Below, in pieces: positions 33,637 to 41,911 of a stretch of DNA of 64,000 bases (its first letter is position 1; every line of letters begins with the position of its first letter). The DNA is from Bacillota bacterium (GTDB lineage: Bacteria; Bacillota; Bacilli; Paenibacillales; NBRC-103111), in assembly GCA_023386955.1 (NCBI GenBank), contig JAEWIS010000023.1, positions 372,001-436,000 on the forward strand, written 5' to 3'. Below the pieces are notes generated by a model. The model saw nothing but the letters and a program-made list of their open reading frames with translations, made no database searches and was not told the DNA's origin. Position numbers and translations under genes: made by a program.

Positions 33637-35472
33637 TTGGCTGATATAAAACACGGGCAAACGGTGCGGGAAGCCTCAGATGCGGAGGGGCTGCAAAAGT
33701 GGGCTGATCCGGGAAAAGCCCAGATCGTGGATGCAGCATCCTTCGGTATTATGCCGGATACCGGGGAGGATCAGGCCTTGGCCGTGTACCGGGCCATTCA
33801 GCATTGCCGAACCATACCGGAAGCTGTTCTGTGGTTTCCGCCGGGAAGGTACGATTTTTGGCCGGAGCTGGCTTATGAAGGAGTTTTCACGATTTCCAAC
33901 CACGATAATGATGGCAGCCGCCGTGTGGCATTTCCGTTAACAGGGATGCGGAACTTCACACTGGATGCCGAAGGGGCGGAGTTTATTTTTCATTCGCTGA
34001 TTATTCCTTTCTGGTTGGAAAATAGCGCAAATGTGCGACTCACCGGCTTCAAGGTGGATTGGGACATTCCCATGATGGGCCAAGGAACAGTCGTGGCAGC
34101 CGATAGGAATTGGTTCGACATTGCATTGGATGAAGGCTACCATTACCGGGTGGCTGATGGAAAGCTGGTGGTTCAAGGTGAAGAATGGGAGCGTGACGTC
34201 TGGGGACTGCTGGAGTTTGATCCGCTCACACGCGCGACGGCCTATGGCAGTGCAGACCAGTGGAGCTATGACAGCTACGGAGGATTAAGCGTGGAGGAGC
34301 GGGGGCCAGGTGTAATACGGTATACGGGTAACTGGTCTGCTCGGCGCCCGGTGAACGGCAACAAGATGATCTTCCGCTGCGGTTTGCGGGACCATCCGGC
34401 AATTGCGATTTCCGGGTGCAGGGATATCCGGGTGGAGGATGTGACCATCTACCATGCGTTGGGTATGGGAGTGATCGCCCAAAACAGCAGGGATGTTAGC
34501 CTGCACCGGTTTCAGGTGACGCTGCGGCCGGGAACATCGAGGGTATTCAGCACCAAAGCGGATGCTACTCATTTTGTGTATTGCAGCGGGACGGTGTCTC
34601 TGACCGACTGTCTCTTGGAGTACCAATTGGATGACCCGTGCAATATTCACGGCATCTATGGCAGCATTGTCAGGCTGCTGGCTTCGGATACGCTTCTCGT
34701 GCGGCTGGTGCATGGGCAGCAGCAGGGAATGGAGATCGCGGAGGCGGGAGAATCTCTCACCTTTGTCAGCGGGAAAACCCTGCAGGCCTGTGGCGCTCTG
34801 GAGCTGGCTGCTGTGGAGCGGGTGAACCGGGAGTATATGGTGATGGTGTTTGCCGGAGAGATTCCGGCTGAGATTGGGCCTGGGGATGCGGTAGAAAACC
34901 GGGGGCGTTCGGCGGATGTGGTGATCCGGGGCTGCACCGTACGCAAGAATCGGGCGAGGGGGCTTCTGTTGACCACTCCGGGCGAGGTGTTAGTGGAGGA
35001 TAATGATATCAGCGCGCCAGGCGCGGGCATCAAAATCTGCGGCGATGTGAATTTCTGGTTTGAGTCGGGGGCGACACGCCGGATTGTGATCCGCAACAAT
35101 CGCTTCGGAGATTGCAATTACGCCTATCCCAGCTGGGGCAAGGCGGTCATCGATATCGACCCCGTTGTGAAAAATCTGGATCCCCGGCACGGATATTACC
35201 ACGGGGAGGTTATTATTGAGAGCAATTCCTTCCGCACCTTCGATCGGGGGCTGGTGCGGGGCCATTCTTTGGAGCGGCTGGTGTTCCGGGATAACCGGGT
35301 GGAGCCGTCAGGTACTTATCCGCCGCATGGCGGAGCGGTAGAGGCGGTGGAGCTGCGCACATGTGGCCAGTTGGAGGCCAGTGGGAACAGCTTCGCGGGG
35401 CAGCCGGGAATGCTTCGGGTAGACGATCACTTGTTGGAGCTGAGCGGTGAGATGCGGCTCGGGAGTGAGTAG
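33637..35472 (+). CDS. GH110-like alpha-1,3-galactosidase family beta-helix protein
   Basis: The 611-residue right-handed beta-helix protein has the sequence ADATHFVYCSGTVSLTDCLL, then LEYQLDDPCNIHG. This corresponds to the GH110 active-site region, where adjacent aspartates (here Asp332-Asp333) are catalytic. GH110 enzymes remove alpha-1,3-linked galactose with inversion. No signal peptide is visible, so it may act inside the cell on imported oligosaccharides. TTG 33637 follows AGGAGGG by seven bases. It is probably activated through the triple repeat upstream. Family call from memory of motif; activity unproven. Confidence 0.72.
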   Translation: MADIKHGQTVREASDAEGLQKWADPGKAQIVDAASFGIMPDTGEDQALAVYRAIQHCRTIPEAVLWFPPGRYDFWPELAYEGVFTISNHDNDGSRRVAFPLTGMRNFTLDAEGAEFIFHSLIIPFWLENSANVRLTGFKVDWDIPMMGQGTVVAADRNWFDIALDEGYHYRVADGKLVVQGEEWERDVWGLLEFDPLTRATAYGSADQWSYDSYGGLSVEERGPGVIRYTGNWSARRPVNGNKMIFRCGLRDHPAIAISGCRDIRVEDVTIYHALGMGVIAQNSRDVSLHRFQVTLRPGTSRVFSTKADATHFVYCSGTVSLTDCLLEYQLDDPCNIHGIYGSIVRLLASDTLLVRLVHGQQQGMEIAEAGESLTFVSGKTLQACGALELAAVERVNREYMVMVFAGEIPAEIGPGDAVENRGRSADVVIRGCTVRKNRARGLLLTTPGEVLVEDNDISAPGAGIKICGDVNFWFESGATRRIVIRNNRFGDCNYAYPSWGKAVIDIDPVVKNLDPRHGYYHGEVIIESNSFRTFDRGLVRGHSLERLVFRDNRVEPSGTYPPHGGAVEAVELRTCGQLEASGNSFAGQPGMLRVDDHLLELSGEMRLGSE

Positions 35473-35494
35473 GAGGTGGGGCTGTGTAATTTAG

Positions 35495-35952
35495 AATAGT
35501 GGAAGCAGATTTCCGCTATTGGCTGATGATGCTGTTGTTTTGTCCGGATAGCGGAAATATTCTTCCGCTAATAGCCACCGTACAGCATCCGCCAGCTCGC
35601 TGTGGGGGAGATAGCGGAAAAACGCTTCCGTTATCCAAGGGAAATGGGGACAGGCTGTGGAATAGCGGAAAAACGCTTCCGCTATTCCGCCGAAGCTAAT
35701 GGCAAAGCCGCCTAAAGCCTTGGCTGCTGCCAAGTCAAAGCCTCGTACCCCGAGATAGCGGAACCCAGATGTCCGCTGTTTATAGCTCCGCCGCCGCTTT
35801 GGGTCCAATAGAGGAAGGGGACCTTCCTCTATTGACCTCCGGCTCCGGCGTACGCACGCGAAACCAAGGCAATAACGGAAGAATGCCTTCCGTTATTGCC
35901 CAATTCCTCGCCCTCCCCCAGCAATAGAGGAACATTGCCTTCCGCTATCCTC
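35495..35952. repeat. Cluster of eight short AATAGCGGAA/TTCCGCTATT hairpins
   Basis: Hairpins lie at 35495-35520, about 35545-35576, 35610-35635, 35659-35688 (perfect GGAATAGCGGAA with TTCCGCTATTCC), 35753-35782, 35802-35837 (a diverged CAATAGAGGAA variant), 35868-35900 and about 35921-35952. Each has a purine arm ending GGAA, a short loop and a TTCC arm. No credible gene lies in the 530-base gap. Cores match the ends of the longer CTAACGG repeats, and a related copy is at 62634-62779. Confidence 0.75.
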
Positions 35953-36002
35953 TGTGGGACGGGACGCAACCCCCCATTTTAAATCCGAAAGGAGCTTCAA
36001 TT

Positions 36003-37379
36003 ATGAACCGATGGGCGGATGCCGCAGATTATGGCTTTCATCCAGAAGCCACAGGAATAGAGAACGCAAAAGCGCTGCAGCGCGCGTTGGACCGGGGAGG
36101 CACGGTTACCGTCTCCCGGCCGGGTCTATACAAGCTGGCGCAGACGGTATACATCGGCAGTAACACCAGCCTCATTTTCGGATACGGAACGACGGTGCAG
36201 AAGGTGAACGAGGCCGGGCCTTTTTCCCATGTGCTGCTGAATAAAGGGGCGTTAACCGGCAGCTGGGATGAGCATATTTCCATTGAAAATCTCCATATCC
36301 AGGTAAACGGCATGGACATTCGGACCTTCCGGGATGTGTTTGGCCTGCATGGGCAGCTTGCTTTTTTCTACGCAAGGGATGTGAGGATTACCGGGTTCCG
36401 CTGTTTGGATTTGGGGAGCGCCCAATATGGCATACACGTTTGCACTTTTGAGGATTTGCTGATCCAGGATACGGTCATTAAGGGGATGAAGGACGGTATT
36501 CATCTCGGCCGGGGCAAACGGTTCCGGATCACGGACGGCAGATTTGACACCTACGACGATGCCATAGCCTTGAACGGCCATGATTACGATGTGGGCAATC
36601 CGGAGCTGGGCTGGATCGAAGAGGGGGTTATCGAGCATTGCTACGATCTGTCCGGCGGGGAGGAGAATCAGCCCTGCGTCGGTTATTTCTGCCGAATTCT
36701 GGCCGGGGCATGGACGGATTGGCGGGAGAGCATGGAGGTCCAGAAGTCCGATACGGTGGTATCTGGAGGGCGTCTTTACCGGGTTAAGGCGGAGCCGGAT
36801 GGGCAGCGTTACATTTCCCGAACCAGGCCGACTCATGAACAGGGTACGGCCGTCCTGGACGGCATCTCCTGGACTATGGTCCAGCGCGATCCGGTGTATA
36901 CGGCGGGAGTGAGGAATGTGTCCTTTCGCCATATTTATCTGCATAAAGCCCGGCCTGCCTTTTCCATCCATTTTGACAATGACAGGTTCAGCCGCTCCTA
37001 TTACCCCGCTGCACCTGTCCCCCGGCAGGAGCATCTGGTGTTCGAGCAAGTGCGTGTGCTGCACAGCCACCCGACGCCGTTCCTGCTCATTAACACGCCG
37101 GTGGACATGGTGAGCATCCTCCATTCCGTCCTCCGGGACAACGTCATCCGTTTCACCGGGAACCAGGCAATGGAGCAATATCCGCCTACCACGGTCCAAC
37201 TGACGGGATGTGTATTTCAGAAGAAAGGACAGATGCTGCTGGTGGAAAATGAGGTGGACGGCAAGGAAATTCGTCTGCTGACGTCCGGCAGTGTGGAGAT
37301 GGAGGAGAACTTCTCCGCTGTTATCAACCAGGGAACGGGAGCCATCCGGGTACATTCCGATCTGAGAGGACTCCATTAA
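36003..37379 (+). CDS. Right-handed beta-helix protein, GH28/pectate-lyase-superfamily-like
   Basis: The 458-residue protein has an N-terminal pectate-lyase-3-type start (ADYGFHPEATGIENAKALQRAL, read in two parts) and repeated beta-helix coils (ISIENLHIQV, VRITGFRCLDLG, LLIQDTVIKGMKDGIHLG). A DGIHL then YDDAIALNG pair recalls the catalytic aspartates of GH28 polygalacturonases, but the GHG and RIK motifs are not evident. There is no signal peptide. ATG 36003 follows AAAGGAG. It probably acts on an oligogalacturonide or related glycan together with the GH110-like neighbour. Function is inferred. Confidence 0.72.
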   Translation: MNRWADAADYGFHPEATGIENAKALQRALDRGGTVTVSRPGLYKLAQTVYIGSNTSLIFGYGTTVQKVNEAGPFSHVLLNKGALTGSWDEHISIENLHIQVNGMDIRTFRDVFGLHGQLAFFYARDVRITGFRCLDLGSAQYGIHVCTFEDLLIQDTVIKGMKDGIHLGRGKRFRITDGRFDTYDDAIALNGHDYDVGNPELGWIEEGVIEHCYDLSGGEENQPCVGYFCRILAGAWTDWRESMEVQKSDTVVSGGRLYRVKAEPDGQRYISRTRPTHEQGTAVLDGISWTMVQRDPVYTAGVRNVSFRHIYLHKARPAFSIHFDNDRFSRSYYPAAPVPRQEHLVFEQVRVLHSHPTPFLLINTPVDMVSILHSVLRDNVIRFTGNQAMEQYPPTTVQLTGCVFQKKGQMLLVENEVDGKEIRLLTSGSVEMEENFSAVINQGTGAIRVHSDLRGLH

Positions 37380-37415
37380 GCGGCCACATTGCACCAGCCC
37401 AAATTTCATAAGGAG

Positions 37416-37449
37416 GAGCCTTCTTTTGGACAAAGAAGGCTCTTTTTTT
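37416..37449 (+). terminator. Terminator after the second beta-helix gene
   Basis: A perfect 11-base stem GAGCCTTCTTT/AAAGAAGGCTC has a five-base loop and seven T residues. Confidence 0.92.
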
Positions 37450-37637
37450 GTAGGAGTTTGAAATTTATGAGAAAATATAGAATTTAGGAAGCGTTTCATT
37501 TACACTGAGGAGTGTTCTACGTTTAACGGATTCCCCTTTGCCGGCAAATTGAGCGCAAGAAGACGAATGGTCACATACCCTATAATGAGCTTTCACTTTT
37601 TAGCAAAAGGGGAGCTCTAATTTCACAACGGTGAAGG

Positions 37638-38291
37638 ATGTGGCGCATTCCAATGATTTACCGTGCAATCTTCGATGCTGTAATTGATAAGGATTTGGGG
37701 AAAGAAGCAGAGCTGCTAGGCAATTGCGGAGGTTCTCCCTTACCTTCCTTTGGAGTAGAGATTCCCGCTGGCAGAACCATTTTGAGAAAAGGCAATGCAA
37801 GAGCAACCGTAATTCTTGGTAACAATGACGCTTCCGAATGTATCGACAATATGATCTCGGTAGGCAGGGCAACGGCCCGGACATTGGGTCTGATCAACAA
37901 ACGGAGGTATCGCCTCCGGTATAACACGGCCGACCGGAGTATGACCTTCGTGGCCAAACCGGTATCCCGCACAAACATAGCGGTCCGTATCGGAAATACA
38001 GTGATCGAAGCTCCGCCAGATGGTCAGCCGGTGTTTACTCCAATCAGCGACAATGAAATATTTGTTTCCGCTATTGGTACTGTGGCTTTGGGACTGATCA
38101 AATACCCGTTGCAGCTGAGCCGCGGAGCTGTCACACAGAGCCTCCGTCTGAAAGTGGGGGAAGAGATTTTTGTAGAGTCTTTTTTGCAGGTTACACCCGC
38201 TACTGCCCGCAAATTTGGTCTAACAGAAGGGATTACACCCGCATTGTTCAACCAGATCAGCTCCATTCTCCGGATAGACCCCGGGAAGTAA
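37638..38291 (+). CDS. Uncharacterised protein with internal duplication
   Basis: I do not recognise this 217-residue soluble protein. VGRATARTLGLINKRRYRLRYN (about 74-95) and VTPATARKFGLTEGI (about 188-202) look like two copies of one unit, each following a strand-rich segment. It has no signal peptide, membrane helix or catalytic motif. An in-frame stop six bases before ATG 37638 limits the start to 37638 or ATG 37653; the nearest ribosome-like site is GTGAAGG. The repeat resembles the paired psi-loops of double-psi beta-barrels, but that is speculation. Confidence 0.7.
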   Translation: MWRIPMIYRAIFDAVIDKDLGKEAELLGNCGGSPLPSFGVEIPAGRTILRKGNARATVILGNNDASECIDNMISVGRATARTLGLINKRRYRLRYNTADRSMTFVAKPVSRTNIAVRIGNTVIEAPPDGQPVFTPISDNEIFVSAIGTVALGLIKYPLQLSRGAVTQSLRLKVGEEIFVESFLQVTPATARKFGLTEGITPALFNQISSILRIDPGK

Positions 38292-38309
38292 ATGCCGTAC
38301 CAGGCGGAT

Positions 38310-38356
38310 GCCCCCAAAGGAGCATTGGGCTGAACTGTTTTACGCCTTTTGGGGGC
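38310..38356. promoter_or_regulatory. GC-rich long-loop inverted repeat
   Basis: GCCCCCAAAGG (38310-38320) pairs with CCTTTTGGGGGC (38345-38356) with one bulge. There is no T-tract, so it may be a Rho-independent-like hairpin of reduced strength or an mRNA structure upstream of the DinB ribosome site. Confidence 0.5.
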
Positions 38357-38387
38357 AATCCGTATGAAGAATAAAGGAGGAATCGAA

Positions 38388-38846
38388 TTGAGTGTCGTGC
38401 AAAAACTGGAACACCTGATTCTAACTATTCCATCCTGCTTAGAAGAAAATGCGGAAGAGGCAGCGCTTCAGAAAACAAACCAGGAGAGCTGGTCCAAGCA
38501 GGAAATTCTCGGCCATCTCTGTGATTCCGCTACGAATAATCATATGCGGTTTGTGAAAATTATGCTGGCCTCCGATCCCGTCCGGATCGAAAAGTATCAA
38601 CAAAATCAATGGGTTGCGCTGCACGGCTATTCAACCAATTATACATATCGGGAAATGATCATGCTGTGGACCCTTTTGAATAGACAGCTGCTGTATGTAT
38701 TGAAAAATGGAAGTGCTGAGGACCTCGCCAAACCTGTCATATTGGATGACGAAATAACCGTCACGTTAGGTTGGCTGATTGAGGATTATGTCAACCACCT
38801 GCTGCATCACATGAAGCAGATCATAGGGAAAAGCCTCACGGAATAG
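38388..38846 (+). CDS. DinB-superfamily protein
   Basis: The 152-residue four-helix-bundle protein of the DinB/YfiT type has histidines in ILGHLCDSATNNHMRF and HLLHHMKQII that are placed to bind a divalent metal. Members are often thiol-dependent transferases or damage-induced proteins; the role here is unknown. TTG 38388 is seven bases after AGGAGG, which decides it over the longer in-frame TTG at 38349. Confidence 0.85.
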   Translation: MSVVQKLEHLILTIPSCLEENAEEAALQKTNQESWSKQEILGHLCDSATNNHMRFVKIMLASDPVRIEKYQQNQWVALHGYSTNYTYREMIMLWTLLNRQLLYVLKNGSAEDLAKPVILDDEITVTLGWLIEDYVNHLLHHMKQIIGKSLTE

Positions 38847-38887
38847 TGCCATAGAAGAGCCGGATAGGACTGGGGGAGGCGCGGGCA

Positions 38888-39877
38888 ATGATGGAGACAC
38901 GGGATAAGGTTGTCATTGGGATTGACGGAGGCGGTACACAGACACGGGTGATGGTGGCGGATTTGGACGGAAGGGTGCTTTCCTACATAGAGAATGGCGC
39001 CTCATCCGCACATAAGGACGTGAATGCAAGCCGGAATGTGCAGCAGGCAATCAAGAGGGCACTTGATCTGGCGGAAAAAGATGTGGCGCAAGCAGCCATG
39101 CTGACCGCGGGTATTGCAGGATTTGATGCGGAGGCGGATCTGGATTGGGTGCTTCCCCTGACAGAGGTGGAGGGTCTGGATTGCCCGAAGAAACATGTGA
39201 ATGATGCGGTGGTGGCGCATAGCGGAGCATTGGGCACAGAACCGGGCATGATTGTTATAGCCGGAACCGGATCTATCATCTACGCGGTTACCGAGGACGG
39301 TCACCAGGTCCGCAATTACGATCTTCATCATTATGCGGCTAGTGCTGCCCGGTTTCTGGGGTATAACGCTGTTTATGAGCTGTTAGCGGGTAACAGCAGT
39401 GGAGGAGACCAGCGTCTGGTAGAGGATATTCTTGCTTATTGGAAGGTATCCACCGTCGGGGAATTATCCGGGCTTGCCCGCCGCGGGTTTGTGGAAGACC
39501 GCCGGGAGCGGAACCGGGTGTTTGGTGATCTGGCGCCTGTCATCACTAGAGCTGCTGAAGCGGGCAGTCCTTTGGCTCAAGCGGTTTGTGACCGGGCCAT
39601 CCATGAAATTATAGTGGGAATCGAAATGCTGGGCTTGTACTTCAGCCAACCGGAGGTGAAGGTTTCCTTCATTGGAAGTGTGGCCAACTGCGGATATTTC
39701 CGGCAGCAGCTTCATTCCATATTGAATTCCGGCAAAAACAAAACGTATTCCATCGTTCAGCCTGTTTTCTCCCCGGTTGCGGGAGCGGTTTTATTGGCGT
39801 ACAAGCAGCTCTCCATCCCCATCGGACCGGAGATAAGGAGCAATCTCCTGCTTCATCCGAATGCGAAGGGAGTGTAG
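38888..39877 (+). CDS. BadF/BadG-type ATPase, N-acetylglucosamine kinase-like
   Basis: The 329-residue actin-fold sugar kinase has phosphate-1 loop GIDGGGTQTRVMVAD, a GIAGFDAE segment, phosphate-2 VIAGTGSIIYAV and the adenosine motif SFIGSVANCGYF. Relatives phosphorylate N-acetylglucosamine or other amino sugars, for example in cell-wall recycling. ATG 38888 follows GGGAGG; ATG 38891 is equivalent. The GNAT gene begins two bases after its stop, so they form an operon. Confidence 0.85.
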   Translation: MMETRDKVVIGIDGGGTQTRVMVADLDGRVLSYIENGASSAHKDVNASRNVQQAIKRALDLAEKDVAQAAMLTAGIAGFDAEADLDWVLPLTEVEGLDCPKKHVNDAVVAHSGALGTEPGMIVIAGTGSIIYAVTEDGHQVRNYDLHHYAASAARFLGYNAVYELLAGNSSGGDQRLVEDILAYWKVSTVGELSGLARRGFVEDRRERNRVFGDLAPVITRAAEAGSPLAQAVCDRAIHEIIVGIEMLGLYFSQPEVKVSFIGSVANCGYFRQQLHSILNSGKNKTYSIVQPVFSPVAGAVLLAYKQLSIPIGPEIRSNLLLHPNAKGV

Positions 39878-39879
39878 AT

Positions 39880-40452
39880 ATGTTCAAACACCAAATCAAT
39901 GGGCAGTTGGATTTGCGCCTTCTCCATTATTGTCATGCAGATGAGGTTTATGAATGTGTGGACAGAAACAGGAGCCATCTTGAACGATGGTTTCCCTGGG
40001 TAAAGCTTACAACAGATTCCGGGGCCATCCGAAAATTCATTGAAGCCGAACTCCACAGATATGCAAAGAACAATGGTTTTTCTGCCGGGATTTTTTATGA
40101 AGACAGGTATATCGGCAATATTAGCTTTCATGATGTGAATTGGAACACCAAACTATCTTCCATTGGATATTGGTTGGTCTCCGATTATGAAGGAAAAGGA
40201 ATTATGACTTCCTGCTGTCGGGCTCTGATCCATCACGGATTCGAAGTCATGGGGTTGAATAAAATCGAAATAAGAGCGAGAACGGACAACAACAGGAGCA
40301 GAGCCATTCCTTTGAAACTCGGATTTCGAGAAGAAGGAATCTTAAGAAGCGTCAGCTATTACAATGACGAGTATTATGATCATGTTGTTTACGGTTTACT
40401 GCGGGATGAGTGGAAGGGAGCGAGCGATGAAGCAGTTGGGGGTCTTAATTAG
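39880..40452 (+). CDS. RimL-like GNAT acetyltransferase
   Basis: The 190-residue protein has conserved acetyl-CoA segment SDYEGKGIMTSCC, GLNKIEIRARTDNNRSRAIP and KLGFREEGILR. ATG 39880 follows AAGGGAG, which lies inside the end of the kinase gene. It overlaps the next lipoprotein gene by 26 bases. Acceptor unknown. Confidence 0.88.
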   Translation: MFKHQINGQLDLRLLHYCHADEVYECVDRNRSHLERWFPWVKLTTDSGAIRKFIEAELHRYAKNNGFSAGIFYEDRYIGNISFHDVNWNTKLSSIGYWLVSDYEGKGIMTSCCRALIHHGFEVMGLNKIEIRARTDNNRSRAIPLKLGFREEGILRSVSYYNDEYYDHVVYGLLRDEWKGASDEAVGGLN

Positions 40453-40837
40453 TTTATTCATTCTCTTGCTGGGCACAGCGTGTGAGAGTGGCAGCAAGCT
40501 GTTCAGCCAAGAGGAGATCGAAGGCAAGTTTCCCGATACAAGACCAGGGTATGTGCAGCTTGCCGCAGAAAAGATAGGCTTTCAGGAGGCAGTTTTTGAT
40601 TATGACGATAAAGCTATTCTGTATGTGAAAAAGTATGTGGATCCGCAATTTGTGGAATACGCTCCCTCCAGGGAACTGGAAATCTATGTGATTGAATTTG
40701 AGGAATTTACAACCAAGTATAAAAAAGTGGATGAATCGTTTTTCCGGGAGCATTTCGCAGATTATGCCTCCAAACCATTCCGTGTGAAAACTGAAGGTAC
40801 CGAATGTTTGGCCATTGTTGAAATTTACGTTCCGTAG
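40427..40837 (+). CDS. Small uncharacterised lipoprotein
   Basis: This 136-residue protein starts MKQLGVLISLFILLLGTAC, a lipoprotein signal with lipobox LGTAC (Cys19), then a hydrophilic domain without known motifs. ATG 40427 follows AAGGGAG by six bases and lies inside the preceding GNAT gene, so the 26-base overlap suggests coupled translation. The upstream in-frame ATG would give a non-lipoprotein leader. Confidence 0.78.
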   Translation: MKQLGVLISLFILLLGTACESGSKLFSQEEIEGKFPDTRPGYVQLAAEKIGFQEAVFDYDDKAILYVKKYVDPQFVEYAPSRELEIYVIEFEEFTTKYKKVDESFFREHFADYASKPFRVKTEGTECLAIVEIYVP

Positions 40838-40871
40838 GAGTTCATGCTTATGGCCGTCAGGAGATGACTTC

Positions 40872-41393
40872 ATGCAGCGGATTTTGATCATTGGGTCTGG
40901 TGGCTCAGGCAAATCCACATTGGCCCAGCAGCTGGAGAAGGAGCTCAAGCTCCCGTTATACCATCTGGCCGCCTATTATTGGAAGCCCGGCTGGACTCCG
41001 ACTCCGACTAAGGAATGGGATGTTTTTTTGGATGGGCTTTTGCAAAAAGAAGCTTGGATCCTCGATGGCAATTACAGCAGGACCTTGGATATCCGGATGA
41101 GGCGGGCGGACACGGTTATTCTATTGGACTATTCACGATGGATAACGGTTTACCGGGTCCTAAAAAGGCGGGTCATGTATCACGGCAAAACGAGACCTGA
41201 CATGAACAAGGACTGTCCGGAGTCTGTGGATCTCCAGTTCCTGAAATGGGTGTGGAGCTTTAGGAAAACCAAAATACCCGGCATCATGCAGCAGCTAGCG
41301 AAACACCCGGACAAGCACATTATCATTCTGAAGTCGCCGAAAGACACAAAGCGGTTCCTTCAACGGATAAAGGAATCGGATGCAAATAGGTAA
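40872..41393 (+). CDS. P-loop kinase of the FlaR/topology-modulation type
   Basis: The 173-residue protein has Walker A IIGSGGSGKSTLAQQL at the start, WILDGNYSRTLDIRM and ADTVILLDYSRW, as in the FlaR-like adenylate-kinase relatives often annotated as DNA topology modulation proteins. Real substrate unknown. I start at ATG 40872 (CAGGAGA nine bases upstream); the longer frame overlaps the lipoprotein gene without a ribosome site. Confidence 0.85.
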   Translation: MQRILIIGSGGSGKSTLAQQLEKELKLPLYHLAAYYWKPGWTPTPTKEWDVFLDGLLQKEAWILDGNYSRTLDIRMRRADTVILLDYSRWITVYRVLKRRVMYHGKTRPDMNKDCPESVDLQFLKWVWSFRKTKIPGIMQQLAKHPDKHIIILKSPKDTKRFLQRIKESDANR

Positions 41394-41405
41394 AGGAGCC
41401 AGCTC

Positions 41406-41906
41406 ATGCATGTACGGCAAATGACCACAGCGTATCTGTTGCACGAAAACGAGGTGCTGATGATCAAACGCAGCTCCAGCCGGGTTTTTAATTTCAAGTT
41501 TTGGAGCGGTGTTGGCGGCCATATAGAGCCGGAGGAAATCAATGACCCGAAGACTGCTGCTTTGAGAGAGATATATGAAGAATCCGGGATCGCTCAGCAA
41601 GAGATCAAGGAGTTTTCCTTGCGCTACATTCTCCTGCGTTTGAAGGATGATGAGATCCGTCAGCAATATATCTACTTCGGTCAGACAGACCGGAAGGATT
41701 GCACTCCATCCGACGAAGGAGAACTGTTCTGGATCAAGCATGAGGAGCTGGCCCAACTGCATATGTCCACGATTAACCGGCTGATGCTGGAGGATTACTT
41801 CCAAGATCCTGCCGGTACCGAAGTGAAGGTAGGCACTATTGCCATCGGCGATAATGGGGAGCCCTATATCCAATGGGCGGAGCTGAAGGATCCGATGATG
41901 TTTTGA
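41406..41906 (+). CDS. NUDIX hydrolase
   Basis: The 166-residue protein has a Nudix box around GGHIEPEEI and AALREIYEESGI (about residues 37-62). It has a two-residue insertion between the first glutamate and REIYEE compared with the classic GX5EX7REUXEEXGU. It hydrolyses a nucleoside-diphosphate-linked or oxidised nucleotide substrate, not determinable here. ATG 41406 follows AAAGGAG, 12 bases after the kinase stop, so the two are probably one transcript. Confidence 0.85.
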   Translation: MHVRQMTTAYLLHENEVLMIKRSSSRVFNFKFWSGVGGHIEPEEINDPKTAALREIYEESGIAQQEIKEFSLRYILLRLKDDEIRQQYIYFGQTDRKDCTPSDEGELFWIKHEELAQLHMSTINRLMLEDYFQDPAGTEVKVGTIAIGDNGEPYIQWAELKDPMMF

Positions 41907-41911
41907 ACGGG

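Noticed and set aside
35495..35952. Hairpin cluster considered as CRISPR or tRNA remnants
   Set aside because: Units are palindromic, unevenly spaced and variable, with no cas genes and no cloverleaf.
36252..37499. Long minus-strand open frame (415 codons) opposite the second beta-helix gene
   Set aside because: Fully antisense to a convincing beta-helix protein; its translation has no recognisable domain and no ribosome site. It reflects codon bias of the real gene.
37486..37502. AGGAAGCGTTTCAT considered as a catabolite (cre) site
   Set aside because: The right half is one base short of the TGWAANCGNTNWCA consensus and two to three positions mismatch.
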